Positions 42,957 through 52,045 of a stretch of DNA of 64,000 nt are shown in pieces. The notes below the pieces were generated by a model that worked only from the letters and a program-made list of their open reading frames with translations, had not been told where the DNA came from and searched no databases. The stretch is from positions 3,534,001 through 3,598,000 of the forward strand of contig NZ_OZ246016.1 in NCBI RefSeq assembly GCF_965230735.1, given 5' to 3'. The translations under genes and the position numbers were made by a program. The stretch is from Motiliproteus sp965230735 (GTDB lineage Bacteria > Pseudomonadota > Gammaproteobacteria > Pseudomonadales > Balneatricaceae). Numbering within the stretch: position 1 is the stretch's first letter; the number at the start of each line of letters is the position of its first letter.

Positions 42957-44039
42957 CTAGCGAAGCTTCAGCGACGCCAGCCCGATCAGCACCAGGATAA
43001 CGGTGATGATCCAGAATCGAACGATGACCCGGGGCTCCGGCCAACCTTTGAGTTCAAAGTGGTGATGAATCGGTGCCATCCGGAAGATCCGCCGCCCGGT
43101 CAGCTTGAATGAACCCACCTGCAGGATTACCGATACCGTTTCCATCACGAACACGCCGCCCATAATCACCAGCACCAGCTCCTGGCGCACGATCACAGCC
43201 ACAACGCCCAGCGCGGCCCCCAAGGCCAGCGCGCCGACATCGCCCATAAAGACCTGGGCCGGGTAGGTGTTGAACCACAGGAATCCCAGTCCGGCACCGA
43301 CCATGGCACCGCAAAACACGATCAGCTCACCGGAACCGGCTACATAGGGAATCTGCAGGTATTCGGCAAATTTGACGTGACCGGACAGATAGCAAAACAC
43401 CGCCAGTGCTCCGGCCACCAAGACGGTCGGCATGATCGCCAGACCATCCAGACCATCGGTCAGGTTGACCGCGTTGGAGCTGCCGACAATGACGAAATAG
43501 GTCAGTACCACGAAGCCAATTCCCAGCTCGATCGCGTAGTCCTTCATATAAGGGACCAGCAGATCGACCTCGACCGGACTCTCGGCGGTAAAGTAGAGCA
43601 CCAATGCTGCACCCAAGCCGCCAACCGACTGCCAGAAGTATTTCCAGCGTGCCGGCAGGCCACGGGAGTTTTTCTCCACCACCTTGCGGTAATCATCGAC
43701 CCAGCCGACCGCGCCGAACAGCAGCGTCACAACCAGCGTGATCCAGACGTATCGGTTGGACAGATCGCTCCACAGCAGGGTACTGACCGCGATCGCAATC
43801 AGAATCAGAGCGCCGCCCATGGTCGGCGTACCGGCCTTGCTGAGATGAGATTCGGGGCCGTCATCACGCACCGATTGGCCGATCTGATAGTGTTGCAGCT
43901 TGCGAATCATCAGCGGACCGAACAGCACCGAAATCAGCAGTGCCGTCAAAACCCCCAGAATCGCCCGCATTGTCAGGTATTGGAATACCGAAAAACCGCT
44001 AATATAGTTCGATAAAAAGTCCGCTAGAATCAACAACAT
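42957..44039 (-). CDS. mraY: Phospho-N-acetylmuramoyl-pentapeptide transferase
   Basis: 360 residues, ten transmembrane helices. Conserved loops are GTPTMGG, VDDYRKV, NAVNLTDGLDGLA and APIHHHFELKGW. It makes lipid I from UDP-MurNAc-pentapeptide and undecaprenyl phosphate. It is 7 nt from murF and 60 nt from murD. Confidence 0.98.
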   Translation of the reverse strand: MLLILADFLSNYISGFSVFQYLTMRAILGVLTALLISVLFGPLMIRKLQHYQIGQSVRDDGPESHLSKAGTPTMGGALILIAIAVSTLLWSDLSNRYVWITLVVTLLFGAVGWVDDYRKVVEKNSRGLPARWKYFWQSVGGLGAALVLYFTAESPVEVDLLVPYMKDYAIELGIGFVVLTYFVIVGSSNAVNLTDGLDGLAIMPTVLVAGALAVFCYLSGHVKFAEYLQIPYVAGSGELIVFCGAMVGAGLGFLWFNTYPAQVFMGDVGALALGAALGVVAVIVRQELVLVIMGGVFVMETVSVILQVGSFKLTGRRIFRMAPIHHHFELKGWPEPRVIVRFWIITVILVLIGLASLKLR

Positions 44040-44046
44040 CGGTCAA

Positions 44047-45435
44047 TTACCCCTCTTCTCCAGCGGCAGCGATCAGCGCATCGACCACCTGTTCCATCGC
44101 CGCACTACGCGACCCTTTAATCAAGACACTGGTTTGCTTGTCCAGCAGAGGACGAAGCTGTTGCAGCAGTGTTTGTTTGTCCTCAAAAGCCTTTGCACGC
44201 ACGGAGCCCTTGGCTGCAGCCTCGGTAAAGGCTTCCACGGTATGGCGGGAAAGCTGCCCGGCGGTGTAGACCGCATCCAACCCCTGTTCGGCAGCAAAGC
44301 GACCCAGCTCTTGGTGCAAAGCCACCGCATCCGGGCCCAGCTCGGCCATATCCCCAAGTACCAGACAGCGGGTTCCCGACAGCGATGCCAGCACACGAAT
44401 CGCCGCCTTCACCGAATCCGGGTTGGCGTTGTAGCTGTCATCGATAATTCGCGAGCCGTTCAGGCCGGGCTGAGGGGCTAGCCGCCCCGCCACGCCACTG
44501 TAGCTCTCCAAGCCTCGACGGATCGGCTCCAGTTCGAAACCCAACGCATTGGCCGCCGATGCCGCCGCCAGCGCATTGGCGACCATATGCCGCCCCATCA
44601 CCTGCAGTTTGACCTGGCTCTGACCATCATGGGTATTCAATACGAAGCGACAGCAACCGTCGTTGGCGGTCTCCAGATGACTGGCAAACAGATCTGCCAT
44701 CGGTGAACTGAGGCTGAAGGTGCGCAATTTTCGCCCTTCCAGTCGCTCCAGCCAATAACCGGCATTGGGGTCGTCCAGATTGACCACGCCAACGCCATCC
44801 GGCTGCAAGCCGTCAAAAATCTCACCCTTGGCTTCGACCACCCCCTGCAACGAACCAAAGCCTTCCAGATGTGCGCCACCGGCGTTATTCAGTATCGCCA
44901 CATCGGGTCGTGCCAGATCGGTGGTATAGGCGATCTCGCCGCGACCGCTGGCCCCCAGCTCGACCACCGCGTACTGGTGTTCGGGCTGCAGTGACAGCAG
45001 GGTCAGCGGCGCACCGATATCATTGTTCAGGTTGCCGCGAGTCGCCAACACCGGCCCCCGCTGTTCGAAAATCCGTGCCAGCATCTCTTTAACACTGGTT
45101 TTACCACTGCTTCCGGTAACGGCAACCAAGGGGCCTTCAAAGGCCTGACGATTTAATCGCGCCAGCTGTCCCAACGCAATCCGCGTATCCTTCACCAGCA
45201 GCTGCGGGAGTTCGATCGGTTGCAGTTCGGACACAACTGCCGCCACCGCACCCGCCTGTTTCGCCGCCTCAACAAAGCGATTGCCGTCGAAATTCGGCCC
45301 GTTCAGGGCAACAAACAGATCGCCGCTCTTAAGGCTGCGTGAATCGGTACTGACGCCCTGGATACGCGCCTCACCCTGACAAGCTTGAGCCGCCAGTGGC
45401 TGCTGCAGATCGCTGAGTTTCCAATTACTGAGCAT
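44047..45435 (-). CDS. murF: UDP-N-acetylmuramoyl-tripeptide--D-alanyl-D-alanine ligase
   Basis: 462 residues. It has a MurE/F N-terminal domain (STDSRSLKSGDLFVALNG), ATP loop AVTGSSGKTSVKEML, ELGASGRGEI, and C-terminal DDSYNANPDSVKAAI. It adds D-Ala-D-Ala to the UDP-MurNAc-tripeptide. Its start overlaps the murE end by 11 nt, with GGGAGG upstream. Confidence 0.97.
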   Translation of the reverse strand: MLSNWKLSDLQQPLAAQACQGEARIQGVSTDSRSLKSGDLFVALNGPNFDGNRFVEAAKQAGAVAAVVSELQPIELPQLLVKDTRIALGQLARLNRQAFEGPLVAVTGSSGKTSVKEMLARIFEQRGPVLATRGNLNNDIGAPLTLLSLQPEHQYAVVELGASGRGEIAYTTDLARPDVAILNNAGGAHLEGFGSLQGVVEAKGEIFDGLQPDGVGVVNLDDPNAGYWLERLEGRKLRTFSLSSPMADLFASHLETANDGCCRFVLNTHDGQSQVKLQVMGRHMVANALAAASAANALGFELEPIRRGLESYSGVAGRLAPQPGLNGSRIIDDSYNANPDSVKAAIRVLASLSGTRCLVLGDMAELGPDAVALHQELGRFAAEQGLDAVYTAGQLSRHTVEAFTEAAAKGSVRAKAFEDKQTLLQQLRPLLDKQTSVLIKGSRSAAMEQVVDALIAAAGEEG

Positions 45436-46927
45436 CGGTTCCTCCCAGAATCTGAGTTACGGTTTCGATATCGCTGTAGCGATGGCGCACGCCATTGATC
45501 TCCTGATAATCTTCATGCCCTTTACCGGCGATTAAAATCACATCTTCGGGCCCGGCTGCCGCGATTGCCTGGGCAATGGCCGCGGGCCGATTCACCTCGG
45601 TCCGAACGCTGGCAGACCTCTGAACCCCGCTCATGACCTCGTCGATGATCGCTTGAGGGTCTTCGGTGCGCGGATTATCGCTGGTCACCACCAGATAATC
45701 CGCCTGCTGCTCCGCCGCTTTCGCCATCTGCGGCCGTTTACCCCGGTCCCGATCACCACCGCAACCGAACACACACCATAGCCGTCCCTGAACGTGCTCT
45801 CGCAACGAACTCAAGGCTTTATCCAACGCGTCGGGGGTATGGGCGTAATCGACCACTACCAGCGGCTGATTCGGCTGGTCAAAGGCCTGCATTCTGCCTT
45901 CGACACCTTCAATTTGATTCAGTGCCGTCACCGCAGTCTGAATATCAATACCCGCGCCGATCAACACACCCAACGACGCCAACAGGTTATCCAGGTTGAA
46001 ACGTCCCAACAGTGGGCTATCGATGCCGACAACGCCCCAGGGCGTATCGATCTGCGCTTCGATCCCTCTGCGGTTCAACCGACACTGGCTGACCTGAAGC
46101 TGCAGCGCCCGGGACTGCAGATCCTGATCCAAGGGTTGTTCTCCGTAGGCCAGTACCTCTACGCCTGCCGGAATCCGCTTAATCAGGGCTCGACCGAAGG
46201 GGTCATCGCTGTTAACCACCGCGTGACGGATCGGGTACTGCAACAACAAGCGGGCCTTAGCCTCGCCGTAGGCCTCCATGCTGCCATGATAATCCAGATG
46301 ATCCCGGCTCAGATTGGTAAACACCGCCTGCTCAAAAGCCACGGCGCTGACCCGTCCCTGTTCTAACGCATGGGACGACACCTCCATCGCCACCGCACCG
46401 GCCTGTTGCTGCTGCAATTGTGCCAGCAGTCGCTGCAGCTGCACCGCATCGGGCGTGGTATGAGTGGCCGGTTCCAACGAACCCAGAAACCCGTTACCGG
46501 TGGTGCCGATCACGGCGGCACGCTGGCCAAACCGCTCCAACGCGGCCGCAATGAAATGACTGCAGGAGGTTTTGCCGTTGGTACCGGTAATCCCGACCAT
46601 ATGCAGCTTGCGACTCGGGCTGCCGTAAAAGCGGTCAGCCAACTCACCCTGCCGGTCCGTCAGGTGCTCAACCCGTATCACCGGTACCGATAGCGAAACC
46701 AGGGCACCGTCATCCTCGGTCAACACCGCCACCGCCCCGGCGGCAACGGCTGCCTCGGCAAAACGGTTACCGTCGACGTTCAAACCACGACAGGCCAGAA
46801 ACAGATCGCCGCCTTGAATTCGGCGGCTGTCATTTTCGATCCCACTGATCCTTAGTTGCCCCACCTCCGGCGGCAGAGCCAGGTCCGGCAACAGCTGTTG
46901 CAATGTCATCTCGCGGCTGCGTTTCAT
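45425..46927 (-). CDS. murE: UDP-N-acetylmuramoyl-tripeptide synthetase (meso-diaminopimelate-adding)
   Basis: 500 residues. The ATP loop is GITGTNGKTSCSHF. The C-terminal motif TSDNPRTEDPQAII contains DNPR, which selects meso-diaminopimelate rather than lysine. It is preceded by ATGA overlap with ftsI; MTLQQLLPD six codons in is an alternative start. Confidence 0.97.
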   Translation of the reverse strand: MKRSREMTLQQLLPDLALPPEVGQLRISGIENDSRRIQGGDLFLACRGLNVDGNRFAEAAVAAGAVAVLTEDDGALVSLSVPVIRVEHLTDRQGELADRFYGSPSRKLHMVGITGTNGKTSCSHFIAAALERFGQRAAVIGTTGNGFLGSLEPATHTTPDAVQLQRLLAQLQQQQAGAVAMEVSSHALEQGRVSAVAFEQAVFTNLSRDHLDYHGSMEAYGEAKARLLLQYPIRHAVVNSDDPFGRALIKRIPAGVEVLAYGEQPLDQDLQSRALQLQVSQCRLNRRGIEAQIDTPWGVVGIDSPLLGRFNLDNLLASLGVLIGAGIDIQTAVTALNQIEGVEGRMQAFDQPNQPLVVVDYAHTPDALDKALSSLREHVQGRLWCVFGCGGDRDRGKRPQMAKAAEQQADYLVVTSDNPRTEDPQAIIDEVMSGVQRSASVRTEVNRPAAIAQAIAAAGPEDVILIAGKGHEDYQEINGVRHRYSDIETVTQILGGTDAQ

Positions 46928-48636
46928 GGACTGCTCCAGGCCAGCTGTTGTTCCAACGGCATCGGCAATTTATCCGGTGCAACATTCATCAAACGCAAGG
47001 TGCCGGCCATGATACGCGAGAATACCGGAGCAGCCACCTCACCGCCGTAGTACTCCTGCCCCTGCGGCTCATCGACCACCACCACCGCAACAAAGCGCGG
47101 ATTCTCAACCGGTGCAACGCCGGCAAAGGCGGCTACATACAGATCTTCCTCGTAGCCATTTCGACCAACCTTATGAACCGTGCCTGTTTTCCCGGCGACC
47201 CGGAAAGCCGGAACCTGTGCCCGGCGCCCTGTTCCCCCTTTAAGGGTGACCTGCTCCATCATCTCCAACACCTGCCGAGCCACCGGCTCGGGCATAATGC
47301 GCTCGGAATGGATCGAATCCCCCTCTTTAATCTTCAGCAACGACAGGTCCGGCTTGATCCCGTTACCACCGAACGCCAGATAGGCCTGAGCCAGCTGCAG
47401 CGGCGTCACCGACAGGCCATAGCCGTAGGACATCGCAGCCCGCTCAACCACACGTTTCTCCGGCACAAAGGGAAGCGACCCGACCCGCTCTCCGGGGAAG
47501 CCGGTACCGGTGTCACGCCCCAAACCGGCGTTATACATCATATTGCGGACGGCGCCGGGCTCGATGCTGAGCGCCAATTTAGTCGCACCGACATTGCTGG
47601 ACTTGCTGATAATCCGCCCCAGGTCCAACTCACCGTAATTTCGATGATCACGAATGGTCCGGTTCTTAACCCGGATATAGCCTGGAGAGGTATTAATCTT
47701 GCTGTTGGCCCGGTATTTACCGCTGGCCATCGCCGCCGCCACCGTCAGCGGTTTCATCGGCGAACCCGGCTCGAAGGTATCGGTCATCGCCCGGTTACGC
47801 ACATGGGACGGTTTCAGATCACTGCGGTCATTGGGGTTATAGGAGGGCTGATTGACCATCGCCAGCACCTCACCGGTCTGCACATCCAATACCACCGCCG
47901 AGCCCGAACGGGCCCGATGCTGCTGTACTGCCGCCTTCAGCTCGCGATAGGCCAGATACTGGATCCGCAGATCAATACTCAATTGCAGATCCTGTCCCGG
48001 CTTGGCTTCGCTGAGCGCTTGGATCTCTTTGATGGTCCGGCCTAAACGGTCTTTGAGAACTCGCTTCTTACCCTTCTCGCCGCGCAACCAATCCTCGTAG
48101 GCCAGCTCCATGCCTTCCTGGCCCTGACCATCGACGTTGGTAAATCCGACCAGATGGGTGGCCACTTCGGCTGCGGGATAGTAGCGTTTGTATTCGCTCT
48201 GACTGAACACGCCATCCAATCCCAGTGCCAGCACCTTATTGGCTTCAACCGGGGCCATGTGGCGGCGCAGATAAACGAACTTCTTTCCGGTACTACGCTT
48301 GAGAATCCGCTCCAGACGGCTGTCCGAGAATTCCAACGCCCGTGCCAGCGCTTTTTTCTGAGTTTTGTCGGCCGAGAAGATACGCGGATCGAACCACAGG
48401 CTTTGCACCGGAGCACTGACGGCCAGGGGCTCGCCGTTCCGATCCAGAATCATGCCCCGATGGGCCGGAATTGGAACCACGCGCAGGCTTCGGGCATCGC
48501 CCTGACCTTTGAGAAAATCATCTTCGAACAGGTGCAGATGTACGATTCGGGCCGCGATCACCAGCGCCAGCACAGACAACATCAGCAACACCAGCCGGAA
48601 ACGCCAGCGGTAAGGCAAGATCACCGGTTCACTCAT
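46924..48636 (-). CDS. ftsI: Septal peptidoglycan transpeptidase FtsI (PBP3)
   Basis: 570 residues. One N-terminal membrane helix (about 12-32) is followed by the PBP dimerisation domain and the transpeptidase domain with nucleophile Ser292 in SPMK, SSN at 346-348 and KTGT at 483-486. It cross-links septal murein in the periplasm and partners FtsW. AGGAGG precedes the start. Confidence 0.98.
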   Translation of the reverse strand: MSEPVILPYRWRFRLVLLMLSVLALVIAARIVHLHLFEDDFLKGQGDARSLRVVPIPAHRGMILDRNGEPLAVSAPVQSLWFDPRIFSADKTQKKALARALEFSDSRLERILKRSTGKKFVYLRRHMAPVEANKVLALGLDGVFSQSEYKRYYPAAEVATHLVGFTNVDGQGQEGMELAYEDWLRGEKGKKRVLKDRLGRTIKEIQALSEAKPGQDLQLSIDLRIQYLAYRELKAAVQQHRARSGSAVVLDVQTGEVLAMVNQPSYNPNDRSDLKPSHVRNRAMTDTFEPGSPMKPLTVAAAMASGKYRANSKINTSPGYIRVKNRTIRDHRNYGELDLGRIISKSSNVGATKLALSIEPGAVRNMMYNAGLGRDTGTGFPGERVGSLPFVPEKRVVERAAMSYGYGLSVTPLQLAQAYLAFGGNGIKPDLSLLKIKEGDSIHSERIMPEPVARQVLEMMEQVTLKGGTGRRAQVPAFRVAGKTGTVHKVGRNGYEEDLYVAAFAGVAPVENPRFVAVVVVDEPQGQEYYGGEVAAPVFSRIMAGTLRLMNVAPDKLPMPLEQQLAWSSP

Positions 48637-48645
48637 CCCGACCTC

Positions 48646-48972
48646 CTAACGTACGACTACAATCTCTTCGGGTGAAGGCACATACATACCCAGCTGCTTG
48701 GTCACGGCCCGTTCGACACGCCCATGGGCGGCCAACGCACTCTGCTCCAATAACAACTGCCCCCACTCCACCTCCAGTGCATTTCGTTGCTGAATCAACT
48801 GCTGTTGTTGATTGAACGCCTGACGGTATAAAAAAGCACTGTATATAACCGCCAATGAGCTGATCACGACTGCCGTCAGCAGCAGCACCAGCAACATCGA
48901 GCGTGCCGACAGACTCAAATCCGGCAGACTCGCCTTAAGACGTTCGGCACCGACCAGCACTCGTTTGACCAT
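48646..48972 (-). CDS. ftsL: Cell division protein FtsL
   Basis: 108 residues. One membrane helix (about 24-46, MLLVLLLTAVVISSLAVIYSAFL) and a periplasmic leucine-zipper-like coiled coil (about 50-85) suit FtsL. Position between rsmH and ftsI supports this more than sequence, since FtsL is poorly conserved. It links FtsQ and FtsB and activates FtsWI. Confidence 0.93.
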   Translation of the reverse strand: MVKRVLVGAERLKASLPDLSLSARSMLLVLLLTAVVISSLAVIYSAFLYRQAFNQQQQLIQQRNALEVEWGQLLLEQSALAAHGRVERAVTKQLGMYVPSPEEIVVVR

Positions 48973-48974
48973 GA

Positions 48975-49916
48975 TCAGGCCAGCTTTTCTGCAACCCGCA
49001 TCACAGCACTGCGGGCCCGCACATTCTCAGCCACCTCGGGCGCGCTCGCTTTGCGAGCCTTACCGATCGCTTTCAGACGCTGATTCAACTGCGCATAAGG
49101 AACCGGCAGACCCGGAGGCGCTTCATCCCCTCGGACATGCTTGCGAATAAACCGTTTGACGATCCGATCCTCCAGCGAATGAAAACTGATCACGACCAGT
49201 CTCCCCCCCACTCGCAGCCCCTCCAGCGCCTGCTCCAGGCAGGCGGTCAGATCGTCAAGCTCTCGGTTTATATGGATACGTATGCCCTGAAACGCCCGGG
49301 TCGCCGGGTTTTTACCTTTTTCCCAGCGGGGGTTAGCCGCTGCGATGATATCGGCCAGCCGCTTGGTGGTCTCAATCGGCTGTTTTTGCCGCTCTTCGAC
49401 GATGGCTCGCGCCATCCGCCGTGAAAACCGCTCCTCACCATAGAGGTAAAGAACATCGGCAATCTCTTTCTCTTCCGCGCGAGCGATCCATTCAGCCGCA
49501 CTCTCACCGACGCTGGTATTCATCCGCATATCCAGCGGCCCGTCGCGCAAAAAGCTAAAGCCACGCTGGGGATCATCCAGCTGGGGGGAAGAAACGCCCA
49601 GATCCAGCAACAGCCCATCGAGCTTGCCGTGCAGGCCCCGACGTTTCAGCTCATCGCCCAACTCGGCAAAAGAACCGTGCACGATCTCGAAACGCGAATC
49701 CTCGGCCGACAATTGCTGCGCCACCTCGATCGCCTGCGGGTCCTTATCGAACCCCAGCAACTGCGCACCGGCATCGAGTTGCGACAGGATCAGTCGGGAA
49801 TGACCGCCACGCCCAAAGGTCCCATCGGCATAACAGCCGGCCGGATCGGAGATCAGCAGTTCGACCGCCTCATCCAGAAGCACTGTCTTATGTTTAAATT
49901 CATCACCCATGTTCAC
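48975..49916 (-). CDS. rsmH: 16S rRNA (cytosine-1402-N4)-methyltransferase
   Basis: 313 residues. It starts FKHKTVLLDEAVELL, with the SAM-binding YADGTFGRGGHS, LLDLGVSSPQLD and the VISFHSLEDRIVKRF motif. It methylates C1402 in the 30S P site. It is separated from mraZ and ftsL by only 2 nt each. Confidence 0.97.
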   Translation of the reverse strand: MNMGDEFKHKTVLLDEAVELLISDPAGCYADGTFGRGGHSRLILSQLDAGAQLLGFDKDPQAIEVAQQLSAEDSRFEIVHGSFAELGDELKRRGLHGKLDGLLLDLGVSSPQLDDPQRGFSFLRDGPLDMRMNTSVGESAAEWIARAEEKEIADVLYLYGEERFSRRMARAIVEERQKQPIETTKRLADIIAAANPRWEKGKNPATRAFQGIRIHINRELDDLTACLEQALEGLRVGGRLVVISFHSLEDRIVKRFIRKHVRGDEAPPGLPVPYAQLNQRLKAIGKARKASAPEVAENVRARSAVMRVAEKLA

Positions 49917-49918
49917 AC

Positions 49919-50374
49919 CTACAGCGACAGGGTCTTTAAATCGTTGGGCACCAAACCCGCCCCTTCTGACACATCAAGATATGCATCACGGGTCTGGTGC
50001 CATAACCGCTCACTCCAGATTTCAAACTTGTTGCCCTGACCGAGCAGCACCACGCGGCGCTCGATCTCGGCAAAGTCCCTCAGCGGCGCCGGCAGCAACA
50101 GTCGACCGCTACCATCCATATCCACCTCGGAGGCATGCCCGATCACCAGACGCTTCAAACGACGGGTGGCCGGGTCAAAACTAGGTACCGAGTTCAGTTT
50201 CTGCTGCACAATCTCCCATTCGGGCAGGGTGTGCAGCGTCAAGCACTGATCAAACGGGTCAACGGTGACGAACATCTTGCCGTCACAGCGATCCGCGATG
50301 CGTTCACGGTAGCGGGTTGGCATCGCCATCCGCCCCTTCGCATCCAGATTGATCTCGCTGACACCGCTGAACAT
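49919..50374 (-). CDS. mraZ: Transcriptional regulator MraZ
   Basis: 151 residues. Two SpoVT-AbrB-like halves are each marked by a DxxGR element: INLDAKGRMAMPTRYRE and VDMDGSGRLLLPAPLR. It forms ring-shaped oligomers and binds TGGG repeats upstream of itself, repressing the dcw operon. It is the first gene of the run that extends to ftsZ. Confidence 0.97.
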   Translation of the reverse strand: MFSGVSEINLDAKGRMAMPTRYRERIADRCDGKMFVTVDPFDQCLTLHTLPEWEIVQQKLNSVPSFDPATRRLKRLVIGHASEVDMDGSGRLLLPAPLRDFAEIERRVVLLGQGNKFEIWSERLWHQTRDAYLDVSEGAGLVPNDLKTLSL

Positions 50375-50398
50375 GGTTGGTTATAACCTCAGAATAAA

Positions 50399-50463
50399 TT
50401 CCACTTTTACCCACATTTTCCCACTATAGCACACTAAGCAATCAGAAATACCACTTTTACCCA
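50399..50463 (-). promoter_or_regulatory. mraZ: mraZ promoter with five phased MraZ boxes
   Basis: On the minus strand TGGGT, TGGTA, TGGGA, TGGGT and TGGAA (plus-strand starts 50459, 50449, 50419, 50409, 50399) all lie on a common 10-bp phase. The 13-bp string TGGGTAAAAGTGG occurs twice, 50 bp apart. A TGCTATAGT extended -10 (TATAGT at 50423-50428) abuts the central box. MraZ bound here would cover the promoter. Confidence 0.75.
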
Positions 50464-50726
50464 CTAACCACCACCTCTTCACGCGGTGGATCGGCAGGGT
50501 ATGAATCGGGCAAATACAGCCCTGTTATTTTCGACAAAGAAAATACATAAAATTGTTTATATTCAGTGTGTTAAACAGATTCGAACTATCTACCTTCCAG
50601 CCAACATCATGAACAGAATCCCGTTTAACGCCAGCCATGGAACAGCCGACAAGGCGACGGTTTCCTCCCTTGGGCAACTCAGCGATAATGCGCCCATTTC
50701 CCACCCAACCCTGGAAACAGCCCCCG
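50464..50726. other. Intergenic region between mraZ and roxA
   Basis: These 263 nt complete a 352-nt gap between divergent genes. About 50520-50590 is AT-rich and probably carries the roxA promoter, but no hexamer pair is convincing. Short open frames here (one of 91 codons on plus, one of 69 on minus) have no protein-like features. No terminator or RNA gene was recognised. Confidence 0.4.
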
Positions 50727-51899
50727 ATGACCACAACCGCAGCGCTACAACAACTAGGTGAAATCGACGTCGAAACCTTTTTGCGCGATTACTGGCAGCG
50801 CAAACCCTGCCTGTTCCGCGCCGCCTTCAAAGATTTTGTGGAAGTCATCAGCCCGGACGAGCTGGCCGGCATGGCCTGCGACGAGGAGGTAGAGTCACGG
50901 CTACTGATCACAGAGCCGGAGACCGGACAATTTGAACTGCGCCACGGTCCCTTTGAGGAGTCGTTGTTTGGAGAGCTTCCGGCCAGCCACTGGAGCCTGC
51001 TGGTTCAGGGGGTCGACCAATGGATCCCGGAAGCGGCTGATCTGGTGGAGCAGTTTCGCTTTATCCCCACCTGGCGGCTGGATGACCTAATGATCAGCTA
51101 CTCCACCCCCGATGGTGGCGTCGGTCCGCACTATGACAACTACGATGTCTTCATCATCCAGGCCCAGGGGCGCCGTCGCTGGGAGATTGGCGGCCACTAC
51201 ACCGAGCAGCAGGCCGAATTTCTGCCCGATCAACCGGTGCGCATCCTGAAACACTGGCACCCCGAACAAAGCTGGGAGCTGGAACCGGGCGATATGATCT
51301 ATATTCCGCCCCGTGTCGGCCACAACGGCGTCTCGTTGAGCGACGACTGCGTCAACTATTCGGTGGGCTATCGCGCTCCCCACGCCCACGAACTGCTGCG
51401 CCACCTGGCCGGCTACTGCGAACAACACTGCGCCGATGAGATGCGCTACAGTGACTCATCCTTGGAGTTACGCCGCAACCCCGGCGAAATCACCGATGGC
51501 GACCTGCAGCGTGTACGCCAGTTGCTGATGCCGATCCTGGACGACCCGCAACAACTCCGTCGCTGGTGGGGTGAGATGGCCACCGAGCCCAAAGACCCGC
51601 AACTGGACCACAATGCCGAGCCGCTGACCGCCGATCAAGTTCCAGCGGCTTTGGCGCAACCGGGCCAGGTCAGACGCTGCGAAGGGATTCGCTTTGCCTT
51701 TAGTTGCGAAAACGATCGCTGCCACCTCTTTGTCGACGGCGAGCATCACCCGCTCGCGACCGCTGAGCTGGAGTTGGTGCAATTGCTCTGCAACCAGAAT
51801 CGCTACGACCGAGAACAGCTGGCTGACTGGTACCAACACCCGGGCCCTGCAGAGCTGCTAGAGTTACTGTTTGCTCGCGGCCAGCTCTATCTGGACTAG
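50727..51899 (+). CDS. roxA: Ribosomal protein L16 arginine 3-hydroxylase (cupin/JmjC type)
   Basis: 390 residues from MTTTAALQQLGEIDVETF; the longer in-frame reading 30 codons upstream is not family-like. The JmjC-like cupin domain (about 85-215) has the Fe(II)-binding facial triad HYD in VGPHYDNYD and a distal His in RVGHNGVS, for 2-oxoglutarate-dependent chemistry. A dimerisation helix region and a winged-helix C-terminus follow. The RoxA/YcfD family hydroxylates an arginine of L16. It is a single gene. Confidence 0.93.
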   Translation: MTTTAALQQLGEIDVETFLRDYWQRKPCLFRAAFKDFVEVISPDELAGMACDEEVESRLLITEPETGQFELRHGPFEESLFGELPASHWSLLVQGVDQWIPEAADLVEQFRFIPTWRLDDLMISYSTPDGGVGPHYDNYDVFIIQAQGRRRWEIGGHYTEQQAEFLPDQPVRILKHWHPEQSWELEPGDMIYIPPRVGHNGVSLSDDCVNYSVGYRAPHAHELLRHLAGYCEQHCADEMRYSDSSLELRRNPGEITDGDLQRVRQLLMPILDDPQQLRRWWGEMATEPKDPQLDHNAEPLTADQVPAALAQPGQVRRCEGIRFAFSCENDRCHLFVDGEHHPLATAELELVQLLCNQNRYDREQLADWYQHPGPAELLELLFARGQLYLD

Positions 51900-52045
51900 C
51901 GCTGCCAGGCGGTAGATTGAAAAGCCGATTATGATCACGATCAAAATAACAATATAAAAGCTGCGGAAATACGCTACCCCCCTTCCTTTATGAGGGATAG
52001 CTACTTAGTATCTCTGGAGTTTTGTGACGGGAGTAGGAGCCTCAT

